From: Bremia lactucae
Lineage: Eukaryota > Oomycota > Peronosporomycetes > Peronosporales > Peronosporaceae
Length of the DNA: 52,484 nucleotides
Direction: 5' to 3'
Assembly (NCBI RefSeq): GCF_004359215.1
Contig: NC_090610.1
Span: 3,724,048 to 3,776,531 of the forward strand
Below, one piece after another: positions 43,571 through 52,484 of the stretch. A program made the translations under genes and the position numbers. The number at the start of each line of letters is the position of its first letter. Position 1 is the stretch's first letter. The notes beneath the pieces were generated by a model. It was given only the letters and a program-made list of their open reading frames with translations. It was not told where the DNA came from and did not search any database.

Positions 43571-46321
43571 CTAAGCATTCATCTTCCCATCGTCTTTCAA
43601 ATCCCTGTTTAGCTCTGCCAAGCTAGTCTGGTGACTAGTAGCTTTTAATGCGGTCCTTGTAGGCGTTATTCCGAGGGCTGAGACTTCTCCATGTGTAATT
43701 TCAACTGCAGCACCCTTATTTTTGTCAAAATCGTGGAGGAGAATAGAGCTCGATTGAAAAGCTTCAATCATGGCAGGCTGCTGGTAGACACCATTTAAGA
43801 ATTCAAACGAGATATTTTTGCGTGCTTCATCAATGTCACAGCACTGATCCAGCGGCAAATTCTCAGCAGCACGCTCGAGCTGGGAAAGATCAACAGCATA
43901 CCAATGAAAAACAAGCGTAATGAAAGGTAGCATCGCCGTGAGACTAAGAGGGATGTAGCCTGCAGATTTTAACGTTAACAGCCCAATGAGCGTGCATTGG
44001 GCAATACCAAGAGCAGCAATCACAAATGAATACAGCGGTGGCCAAAAGACCCCCATCGAATTGGTTGCTGCCCAGCTCGAGCTATTGATGAAAAAAAAGT
44101 AGCGTTTGTAGGCTACTTCGGACACGACAAAGAACATTGCTCCAAAATACCCGACCAATGGTGCTATCGGGGCAAATACCACGACCAACAAAAAGACGAG
44201 ATACTGCTGCGCTAGATTTATTGGCGTGTCAAGATCGGTTTGGTAGTTGATAGGACAAAGACCCATCCAATCTCGTGGAGTCGGTAACTTTGCATGCATG
44301 GGGGCTACGAGATGGTACATCGCAGAGATTGCCAGAGGTGCTAGTCGGAGTAAAAAGAGCGCCATGTCAACACAGATTTGAGTGATGATAAACGTGATAA
44401 ACATCATAGATTGACTAGCAATCGTGTTGCCAAGAAAGAAGAAAATCAGACGCGGTTGGTTTAGAATTAATAGAAATTCGGTAATGACGGATCCCGCCAA
44501 TGCCGACACGAAAAACATTTGAAAGGCTTGGAAGAAACACAACTTTGTAAAGCGACTTGCCTCTACTTCAGAAATTGACAAGTGACCTTCTTGTGTTGAC
44601 AGTAGCTTAAAAATTACATTGGCCAAACCATTCATGACAGAATAAACCAGTGGTGCCGTTTGCTGTAGAGCAATTAAAAGCCACGGATACGTCGTTAGCA
44701 ATCCCCTTAGCCACGGAAAAAGGTGCTGAAGCTCGTCGACGCTAGACATGGAGGCTACAAAGGCGGTTGGGACCGTCCAAAACAAACCAATAAGAAGCGA
44801 AATTCCTATCGAAACGAGCTTCCATTTTGCTCGGAGCTTGTGTGGTAAACCAAAGTTCTTCCATTGGACGTCACGAATATTTGGAGCAGGACGAACAATC
44901 ATGCGTCGCGGGTTTTCCACTTGTAGCAATTGCTGCGCTGCTTGTGCCGACCGAATGCTACGAAAGCTCACAAACGCACAGCTCCGCATAACATTGGGAC
45001 GCATAGGCACCGAGACACTCGAGTGAAGCAACGGCAGAGTCTCGTCCGTCCAACGAGGATTAACTACGGACCTCTTGGTCATTTGCAGCTTTACTGCCAA
45101 TTCTTCGAGCGTACACAAGCTTCGTCGAACCACAGCTTTTGTGGCTTCATATTGTTTGTTGTTCGTGTATTCATCAGCTTCAATCACTGCAGATTGATGC
45201 TGCAAGATCTCGTCTCGAACACGAACAATATCGGCCTCTAAATGTTGCAACTCTTTCGTATAATGATCAACGGCATCGACTTGTTTCCCTGCACGACAGA
45301 GTCCACAGAATCGACGAGGAATCCACACTTTTGGTCGAACGATGCCTTCGTGGTCTTTTCTCGTTACTTGTGCGGCTTGCAGTTTTTTTGTTGCCACGTA
45401 GAGCTCATACACGAGACCTTGACGCTTTTTTAAAAGTTCTTCGAGCTCAGTACATTCAACGCCAATGTAAACAGAGTGCACTGAATCGGGAAACAAATAG
45501 TTTAAATAAGCCTCTAAGGTCTGTGGCCGACGTTGAGCGTCCGGGAGATCCGAGATCACGACACTGTACTGCTGCGGGTGTTTTCGCACGAGAAATTCAT
45601 GTCGACGCTTGCGATAGATTGTGTATTCCCACAGTAGCAGTCGCATGACGTAAATGCTTATCAAGTACGCAACGAGGACAGTAAAATAGAGTCTCCAGTC
45701 ATCTTTGCCGACATTTGCAATAGTGAGTCGGTCGACGACGTCAAGTTTTAATTTACCATCTGAAGACAAGCGTTTTAACGTCGAATTTCCAGTCTCTACT
45801 TGTTTGTCTAGCATAAGTAGCACTACAGAAGTGATGTATGCATTGGTCGCGTTTTTTTTTTCTTCGACAATTGAAGGAAGCAATGGATCTACGTGTTGAC
45901 GCTGCTTTTCTTGCTCTTCAAGCACAGCTTCGGTAAAGAAGTACATGGGAAAGAGAGCGAGCGAGCACAAGACACACAGGAGCGCCACTTTTCGCCCCAA
46001 TTGAATGAAACGCAGCAAGACCCACGCATCCAAACCGCACGTCTCAGCCACTTGGGCCTCGTCAATACGCCACAAGGCTGGAATCCAGCTTAGAAATTTG
46101 CGCTGCTTGGATTCAGGGAAGTCTGCATGATTTTTGGGCGCGTACACGTGCGGGATACGAGGACGCAACGTCTCGTACACAAGAATTAGCAATAGAAAGA
46201 GTGGGAAGTACACAGTGATACTTGTGAGAAGGACATTGGCCGCGGCCTGCGTCGTCACTTCCTTCGTCGTGACGACCATGAGTGTGGTGACCACGAATTT
46301 TACAAATAAGGATTCCTGCAT
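43571..46321 (-). CDS. OSCA/CSC1/TMEM63-family membrane channel
   Basis: 916 codons, single exon and complete; the family is usually 700-1000 residues. N-terminal membrane part: TSITVYFPLFLLLILVYETL (about 33-52), KVALLCVLCSLALFPMYFF and LYFTVLVAYLISIYVMRLLL, with the family signature WRIDEAQVAETCGLDAWVLL between the first two. A cytosolic domain follows, with YSVVISDLPDAQR and CAFVSFRSIRSAQAAQQLL (RNA-recognition-like fold). The C-terminal pore region has several helices from ISLLIGLFWTVPTAFVASM to SLTAMLPFITLVFHWYAV. Family knowledge: these are mechanically or osmotically gated cation channels or lipid scramblases in plasma or vacuolar membranes. The start at 46321 follows an in-frame TGA six bases upstream; ATG codons a little further in are possible. 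Confidence 0.92.
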   Translation of the reverse strand: MQESLFVKFVVTTLMVVTTKEVTTQAAANVLLTSITVYFPLFLLLILVYETLRPRIPHVYAPKNHADFPESKQRKFLSWIPALWRIDEAQVAETCGLDAWVLLRFIQLGRKVALLCVLCSLALFPMYFFTEAVLEEQEKQRQHVDPLLPSIVEEKKNATNAYITSVVLLMLDKQVETGNSTLKRLSSDGKLKLDVVDRLTIANVGKDDWRLYFTVLVAYLISIYVMRLLLWEYTIYRKRRHEFLVRKHPQQYSVVISDLPDAQRRPQTLEAYLNYLFPDSVHSVYIGVECTELEELLKKRQGLVYELYVATKKLQAAQVTRKDHEGIVRPKVWIPRRFCGLCRAGKQVDAVDHYTKELQHLEADIVRVRDEILQHQSAVIEADEYTNNKQYEATKAVVRRSLCTLEELAVKLQMTKRSVVNPRWTDETLPLLHSSVSVPMRPNVMRSCAFVSFRSIRSAQAAQQLLQVENPRRMIVRPAPNIRDVQWKNFGLPHKLRAKWKLVSIGISLLIGLFWTVPTAFVASMSSVDELQHLFPWLRGLLTTYPWLLIALQQTAPLVYSVMNGLANVIFKLLSTQEGHLSISEVEASRFTKLCFFQAFQMFFVSALAGSVITEFLLILNQPRLIFFFLGNTIASQSMMFITFIITQICVDMALFLLRLAPLAISAMYHLVAPMHAKLPTPRDWMGLCPINYQTDLDTPINLAQQYLVFLLVVVFAPIAPLVGYFGAMFFVVSEVAYKRYFFFINSSSWAATNSMGVFWPPLYSFVIAALGIAQCTLIGLLTLKSAGYIPLSLTAMLPFITLVFHWYAVDLSQLERAAENLPLDQCCDIDEARKNISFEFLNGVYQQPAMIEAFQSSSILLHDFDKNKGAAVEITHGEVSALGITPTRTALKATSHQTSLAELNRDLKDDGKMNA

Positions 46322-46789
46322 AAATCAGGTCGTCGCCAAACATGTACGGTATCAAATCTTTTACTTTTCCGTCGACAAGCAACTCTTGCAAAACATAAGC
46401 ATCTAATCCGCACATGAGCTTGGTTAAAAGTGCAGTCAGCTCGTACTACGCTTCACTGTATCACCGAATGCATGGATTATCACATTGGCTAAGCGTGCAT
46501 GATTAATAGATCTAGCACGTCATCGCGTGAGTCTACCGGTTATCAAACGTGTTCATTTAGCAAACGAAAGCGAACAAATTGCGTGATGACTGTCCGTTTG
46601 TAATATCGATGTAACGGGGTCCAGACGTAGCATGACTAATTGCTCCTGCTCGCCAATGTCGACACTGTTTCTACTTTAATATATTTCATGTCCTCTTCCT
46701 CCATCTATTTCCACCGTTGCCTCCTCTTCTTTAAAACTAAAAGTTTCTTCGAAACTGTTGTCAGAAATGTGCTATGGGAACTGAAAGCT
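46322..46789. other. upstream flank of the OSCA gene
   Basis: No full gene. A short minus frame from 46415 opens CGLDAYVL, an echo of the CGLDAWVLL signature inside the OSCA protein. TGTAACGGGG at 46611-46620 resembles an LTR tip without an LTR. Confidence 0.3.
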
Positions 46790-46903
46790 TTTGCGGTTCA
46801 CAAGGCTACGAGACAGACACACAAGCCAAGACTACAAGACTGGAAGCTTGCGAAAAGGATTGCCAGGTACCTTAAAGGAACCAAGGCTCTAAAGCTAGAA
46901 TGA
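46790..46903 (+). pseudogene. inverted copia RNase H scrap
   Basis: Plus-strand AVHKATRQTHKPRLQDWKLA then KRIARYLKGTKALKL, matching the copia RNase H at about 1870-1960. It lies opposite to the minus-strand relic that begins at about 47040 and that breaks off exactly before this segment. Confidence 0.85.
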
Positions 46904-48720
46904 AGCTGATGAAGAGAAGTACACCGGCACTGCTACAGCTCAAGCAAGCAATAGATGAGATTATAGGATTTGCCATGCATACTGATTTGGGGTACCAAAA
47001 GTAAGTTCTTGCTCATGTCTGGGATAAAAACCCTTTATACATCCGCTAGCTTCAACATATCACGTCTAGTGCACCTCGATATCCACAATAAAGACCCAAC
47101 AAAGTGATTGAAAATCCTTAATTGTGGGTTCCCCATCCTTGGGTGAGTTCTCGAGAAAGATGACATCACTCGTTGCTACGTCATATTTGTCGGCGCCAGT
47201 TGGTGCACGCGTGGGGGTTTCTTCCAGCATTCCATGCTCACGCAAATTTCCGTGATAGTCTCCTCCTGATGTAGGGTATAACTTCAGCATCTTCGAGTTT
47301 TACTCGCATTCCGAGAAACTTGCTAACTTGACCCAGATCTTTGATGGATAAACTCTATAATCCAGTAAAAAGATCTTCTACAGCCGCTGAGCTTGTCCTT
47401 GTAGCCAGAAGATCATCGACATATACATTTACAACAACAATATCAATATTGTCGCGTCTCCAATAAAGACATATGTGTGAGATGCATTGTCGAAACCCTG
47501 CTTCTTTCAGTTTTTGATGTAGCAATTGGATTCACAGACGCATGGCTTGTTTCAAGCCGTACAAACTTTTTCGTAATTCCAATACAACTTCTTGTTTGTC
47601 TTTGACGCCCAATTTGTTTTTAAGTTCAGTACCCAATTCCATCGACTGCGGTACGTGGAGGTAAATCTTCAATCCTGGCTCTTCATCTGCCTTAACGTAA
47701 GCATTCGAGATATCTCCATGCTTGGCTAGAACCCCCTAAGTGGCCGCAAATGCCAGCAACACTTTAGCTGTTGACATATCCATCACAGCAGCAAAAGTGA
47801 ATTCATAATCAATTCCATATACCTGCTCGTTACCACATGCCACAAGCCTGGCCTTTAATCGTTCGATACCTCCATTCGAATCAGTCTTCGTTTTGTACAC
47901 CCATTTAGTGCGTAAGGCGTTACTGTGGGGCGGTCACTTAATCAATACGCACACCCCATTATCTTCCAACGCCTTCAATTCTTCAGCCATTGCTATCTTC
48001 CACCCTTCGCATTTCGAACTTTTCATAGCTTTAGCATAATGCTTAGGGTCCCTTTCATAGACATGGGCAACGACTTGCGCAGGTCTCATTGGCTCCTCCC
48101 AAGCTTGTATTACTTCAGTTGACCTGGCTTTACTTCTGGTTCGATGCGTATCCCTTTTCCAGGTCTTAGTCTTTTTAACACCTGTCTTGATCTTGGGTTT
48201 CAAATGGGATACTTCTTCACCTTGATCTTCAAAAGCCAATGTTTTCTGAAGTTGATTATTCTGATCCGTGCTCAAAGTTTCAATATTCTGCACGTGTTGC
48301 GTAACCGCGATCTTGTTGGATTTCTGCATGAGAGCCCTGGAACACTTGACTTCATCACTTCATCCAATGATAATCCCTACCTGAGATCGTTGGGCAAGTG
48401 AATTCTTGCATGGGTTTCGATAGACGGTACACACAGAACCGAAAGCCACAATGTCCCGTAAATCTGGCACTTGATGTGTTATCAGTTTGATTGGTGATGC
48501 CCGTTTTGCATTTGCACTGGTGGGACTTCGATTTATAATTTATGCGGCGTATTTTACGGCATCCCCCGGAAATAATAAAAGTAACCGACTAGCGAATATC
48601 ATTAATCTTGCCATATTTAAAATCGTCCTGATGCATACGCTCTGCTTCGCCATTCGAAGATTGATTGTGAACTTCGCTGACTTGACGAGCTACCCTAACG
48701 ATTTTGCAAAATAATTCCGC

Positions 48721-48864
48721 ATTTTCGTATTCGCCACCCCCATCTGTACGTAATACGTTAATCTTCCACATTTTCGTATTCGCCACCCCCATCTGTACGT
48801 AATACGTTAATAATTCCACATTTTCGTATTCGCCACCCCCATCTGTACGTAATACGTTAATCTT
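48721..48864. repeat. 49-50 bp tandem repeat, three units, in copia integrase
   Basis: Units start at 48721, 48770 and 48820, each with ATTTTCGTATTCGCCACCCC. Each unit codes NVLRTDGGGEYEN on the minus strand, so the catalytic Asp block is triplicated and the frame is broken. Confidence 0.95.
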
Positions 48865-50977
48865 ATATCCAAATCCCCTTTCGAGAAACGCTAAGAAATG
48901 TTCAAACTTCTTTGCTGCCTTGTCCTTTGTTGGTGCCAAGAACGCCCTGCAATAATTGGACTTGTGATCGATAAAGTTGACTAGGTACCTGTTTCCAAGT
49001 CTATCCTTAGGCGTCATAGGACCGTTCAAATCTAAATAGACCCCCCAAATCGATCGATTGAGGAGTTGATATCTGTGTCCTTTTTTACTGAGCGTTTTTG
49101 GTCTGCTTCCCTTGTGCACACGAAATACGTGTTGGTTTTGAGAAGCTCGTATTCACAATTCCAGAGTCTGGTTCCTTTGCCATCCATTCAATGGTTTATA
49201 CGAAAGATGACCCAACCTTTGGTGAAAATGATACAATGTACCACTTTGGATGTCGGTCCTGAGTGACTTTGATCCTTCAGCAAGCAGCACAGTTGTCACT
49301 TCTTTTGAGGACTTAAGTTTTTGTCAGTCTCCACCACTTGCACGTAAAGCACATTTTGTATCATGTCAATGTCGAATATCACCATTCCATCTGACCTTTG
49401 TGTCAAGGTGCGAGAATTACCGGCTTACCCAAGACCAAAACCTTTGCACTCGAGCTTTATATACGAAATAATGTGTCTTGAAAGCTCGGAAGACAGTTAT
49501 ACCTCGGTAAGTGTGATTTGTTTCTCACGACCTTGAGCCATCACCGTCAAAACCACATTTCCGACTCGAGTGAGTCGGATTATCTCACCATCAGCTAAAT
49601 GGCACTCCAATTGACACGGTTTTAGATTTTTTTAGTTGAGATTCATCATTTACGAGATGTCAGCTAGACCCGCTGTCTAGTATCCTGGCATCTGAACTCA
49701 AGCTTTCAGTAATATCGTTTGAGTTATCAAAATCGTTGCGGTTTCCTCTGTCCTCTTGAATCGGCAAAACAATATTTTCGGTAGAATTTCCGTATCGGCC
49801 ATTATTTCAAAATTATCGTTTGAATTTGCAGACGGATTTCACGTGTCCGACTTTACCGCAATTGTAACACGTACGGGACTCCTTGCGCACCATCTTATCT
49901 TCAATGTTAGCCAACACCTCTTTTCCAAACGCTCGAACCGATCGAGATTCGAGCTCAATTGCTTGGCGAAATGAGCCAATTCCTCAGCTTGGACAAAGAA
50001 AATCGGTTCTCTGGGTTGAGTACTTAGCCATTAAGATAGGAGCCAAATCAGGGGAGGCGTATCTGACAATATTGTCCAGTATATGTTGCTCCCCGCCTCC
50101 TGCTGCATCGCTCACAGCCACCAAGTATAGAAAATGCTCAGGCCAAGACCGCGCCTTGTCTCTTTCTTGTCATTAAAGAGTTTAATGGCTTGAGCAGCAG
50201 TTATTGCTGTCTTGAACGTGTCATGCATTCTCTGCATCACTATTGTAGAGTTGGTAAAACTTGCCACCATGAATCCACTTGTTTGCTGATATATCTTTCG
50301 GCATGTCCGTAAAATTTTGTCCAAAAACGTCGATTTTGACAATTTCAGTCCAAAAAAAAAAAAAATCCACATGATTCTTGGGCCATGTCAACCTATCTCC
50401 AAAACGTCCCTCCAATCAAAAAAACTGATCCCAGACAGCATATACTTTGGTCCCATCGAATTTTCGAATAGCCAACTTTCGTTGTCTGGTATCCGGGGTC
50501 CTGTAAATTGCCAGGGGTGGTGTTCGTTGAATCGACACTGGGGGGCTTTGAGGTTGATACGGATGAAATTGCTCAGAGGTCTGAGGGATGTCTTGTTCCC
50601 TCAGTGCCACCCTAGCTCGTGCCCTTGGGTGATACCGATTTTGGTCACCCAAAATTTCATTTTGACCCCTCATCAAGGAATCGTCCAAGCATCGCGGTTA
50701 GTCGACCAGCGAAATTTGCACCTAGCATGGATGCAAACATCCCACTTTCAACCGCACCTCGTAACCTTCCATCCTCGGCCAACCTGGATTGAGAAGCTTC
50801 TATCTTCTCCATTCGTTCACCTATCCCAGTAAGCATATCCATCATCTTGGATAGCCCTCAGTTTCCGTACCCCTTTTAGAGGTAGGAGGCGGTATTTTTA
50901 TTGCCGATTCCGACCTGACTTTTTCGTGAATAGAATTTGTCGGAAGCTCGACATCACTTGCAGGTGAGTTGGTAGTT

Positions 50978-50990
50978 GGGCTCATAACCA
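50978..50990 (-). promoter_or_regulatory. copia relic E primer-binding site
   Basis: TGGTTATGAGCCC, complementary to the initiator-tRNA anticodon stem-loop; its ATG opens gag. Confidence 0.75.
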
Positions 50991-51170
50991 TGTTAAAGTG
51001 GTGTATAATAAGAAGCTTATGGACGAAGTAGTAAATGGGAAACTAATATGTATTTTCTTAATCCTACTTGTGCATCACTAATTAGCCTGTCCTTAATTAT
51101 CTTATAGGAGTAAATTAATATCTGACACGTTATAGAGCATGCGACAGTGTAATCTAGGTGAGTAATGAGC
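50991..51170 (-). repeat. copia relic E 5' LTR, right edge not defined
   Basis: Starts TGTTAAAGTGG directly beside the primer site. No second LTR is available to fix its other end. Confidence 0.5.
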
Positions 51171-51172
51171 CC

Positions 51173-51730
51173 TTAATTTGCACTCACTCTACCTTCTTTG
51201 TGTGTATCTTGAAAAGTCGCATTACGCACCTTCTCTGCGCGTAACATGAAATGTCGCCATATGCACCTTCTTTGTGTATATTTCAACAGTGACAACATCT
51301 TGGACCGCAACATGAGGTCTTTCGGATGCAGCTGCCCAATCATGCTGATAGCCTCGTCCAACGTCACGGAGGTACGCACGTCTGCAGTCCATGCTGCAAG
51401 TCCACGATGACAAGGTAGCCCTTCGTTTTCGTAATACGAGCGAAAGGTCTATACGATAATCGCATCGTGCAGCGCGTACAAAATTTTCGTTCGTTAGCGG
51501 GCCCCTGGTTCGTGGGATTCAAGTGCTTCATAAGGTCCCCCACTACTTCTCTTGAGAGATTAGGCCGACTCCACGCAGCAAACGCTGGATATCTATAGCA
51601 TTGACCTTGCCATCAATGTATGCATCCACGCGCGCAAAGGCCTCGCGCAGCAGCTGGTCCACTGTCACGCGTGAGCTACGGCGACAAGCTTGGCGCACTG
51701 CTCGGCTTCCACACTGCTAGCCTCCAAAGT
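51173..51730 (-). pseudogene. possible EF-hand protein relic
   Basis: Minus-strand frames joined by frame changes: VTVDQLLREAFARVDAYIDG then KVNAIDIQRLLRGVGL, SREVVGDLMKHLNP, and TSVTLDEAISMIGQLHP to 51173. The LREAF-D-DGK-DI-RLL-GVG pattern resembles an EF-hand pair of calmodulin type. No intact reading frame. Family not identified; could also be an exon set whose introns I misread. Confidence 0.35.
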
Positions 51731-51990
51731 CTTCTTTCATGTGGCCATCGTGCCAAAGGGGTTCGGGCGAGCAAGATGGATAGTGGGGAAGCTCTGAAGC
51801 TTCGTTTGCGAGCAGAGTGGGACCCATTTCAACCCTCATGCATGAATAATCAAAAAGATATTGATTTACTCTATTGCAATGGAATACATTTGATGCTATT
51901 CTCCCGAATGAGTTTCTTGCCTGAGACAAAAAATATCTGGTTGCTTACTTAAGCTAATCCTGGATCTCAGCTAGTCGAAAGTTGAGTTCC

Positions 51991-52484
51991 TGTAGGCGGG
52001 CACGTCGTAATGCGGCCACGCTCTACTTAGGCACACACCCTAGCACAGCGAGGAAGCGGTCAAACCTGCTTCTCTTGCGTGCAGTGAGGTAGTTGTGGTG
52101 CGCCCAACACACTAAGAACTCTGGTTAAGTGTCGTCACGGGAGCGGTAATCCGTCTCCTCGTGCGCACATACCAAGTAGGAAGTAGTTTTCAGACTGATT
52201 TATATTTAATAGAATTAAATACAAATACCTATATTTACCAATTAAAATGATATCTCTATAGATATCATTTAATATGTATTGCGAGCGTATCTTTATAGAT
52301 ACCTCGCGTAACGGATGACGCTGGGCGTCATCCCTCCTAATGTGAATGCACCCATGTGCATCACATCCACAAGGGTTGGTCACAAATGTGCACCACACCC
52401 GAGTGTTGGGTCTAATTACTATTATTTAGTAATTGACCATCCCCTTAAGTACACCAAGTGTACTTAACGGGGACTGTGTAACAT
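51991..52484. repeat. LTR (family TGTAGGCGGG), cut by window end
   Basis: Closely similar to 11173-11693, start to start, and lacks only about the last 23 bp of that LTR. It supplies the sequence missing in the assembly gap. Confidence 0.85.

Larger units (their letters stand above)
47040..50990 (-). mobile_element. copia relic E (gag to start of RNase H)
   Basis: Minus strand from the primer site at 50978-50990: gag starting at the ATG at 50985 (MSPTTNSPASDVELP), gag segments at 50657-50845 and 50112-50688, an intact CCHC knuckle CYNCGKVGHVKSVC near 49850, protease ILDSGSS with a stop then HLVND near 49660, integrase (48589-49119: GPMTPKDRLGNRYLVNFID, TDGGGEYEN), the RT region (47300-48330), and the start of RNase H (IKDFQSL then, in another frame, VGSLLWISRCTRRDM) near 47050-47130. 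Frames broken in many places. Confidence 0.85.

Noticed and set aside
44748..45648. Three overlapping plus-strand frames of 92-169 codons
   Set aside because: Antisense to the OSCA-family gene.
48721..48864. Short regular repeats as a CRISPR-like array
   Set aside because: Units are contiguous copies without unique spacers and code part of integrase.

Overview
The window looks like nuclear DNA from an oomycete (Peronosporales-like: Phytophthora or a downy mildew). That is an inference. It rests on compact genes with short GT-AG introns of about 53-111 bp, close gene spacing where transposons are absent, and dense nested Ty1/copia and Ty3/gypsy LTR elements whose coding regions are broken. 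One 100-N assembly gap lies at 11259-11358.

Layout. 1-822: 5' end of a minus-strand gypsy element (gag start, primer site, LTR). 980-6161: a structurally complete but decayed copia element with a perfect 5-bp target duplication. 6426-9994: an eight-exon WDR24 homologue. 10290-13390: a broken hAT transposon carrying a gypsy-type solo LTR and a second LTR scrap. 13768-23000: the gene-rich core, with TGS1, PEX4 (convergent with TGS1), a histone H3 pseudogene, an ataxin-10 homologue, an intact histone H3, an unrecognised 169-codon gene and RPL4. 23432-39890: a transposon graveyard with gypsy B split by a long-inverted-repeat element of unknown class, a pair of abutting long hairpins, two copia relics and two more gypsy relics. 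40276-46321: two minus-strand genes, a 605-codon coiled-coil protein of unknown function and a complete OSCA/CSC1/TMEM63-type channel. 46790-51170: another copia relic. 51170-51730: a possible EF-hand gene relic. 51991-end: an LTR of the same family as the solo LTR in the hAT element.

The host genes are housekeeping genes with separate jobs: nutrient signalling to TORC1 (WDR24), cap hypermethylation of small RNAs (TGS1), peroxisomal import-receptor recycling (PEX4), chromatin (H3), translation (RPL4) and a membrane channel (OSCA type). They do not form a visible pathway or operon. Exon models given for WDR24, TGS1, PEX4 and ATXN10 were built by hand from reading frame, splice sites and family motifs; in each the frame closes across all exons.

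The most unusual signals are: (1) copia primer-binding sites complementary to the initiator-tRNA anticodon loop, in which the complement of the anticodon doubles as the gag start codon; (2) two directly abutting near-perfect hairpins at 32396-32517; (3) a 4.3-kb element with about 600-bp diverged inverted repeats that each carry the same gag-like reading frame; and (4) small inversions inside two copia relics.
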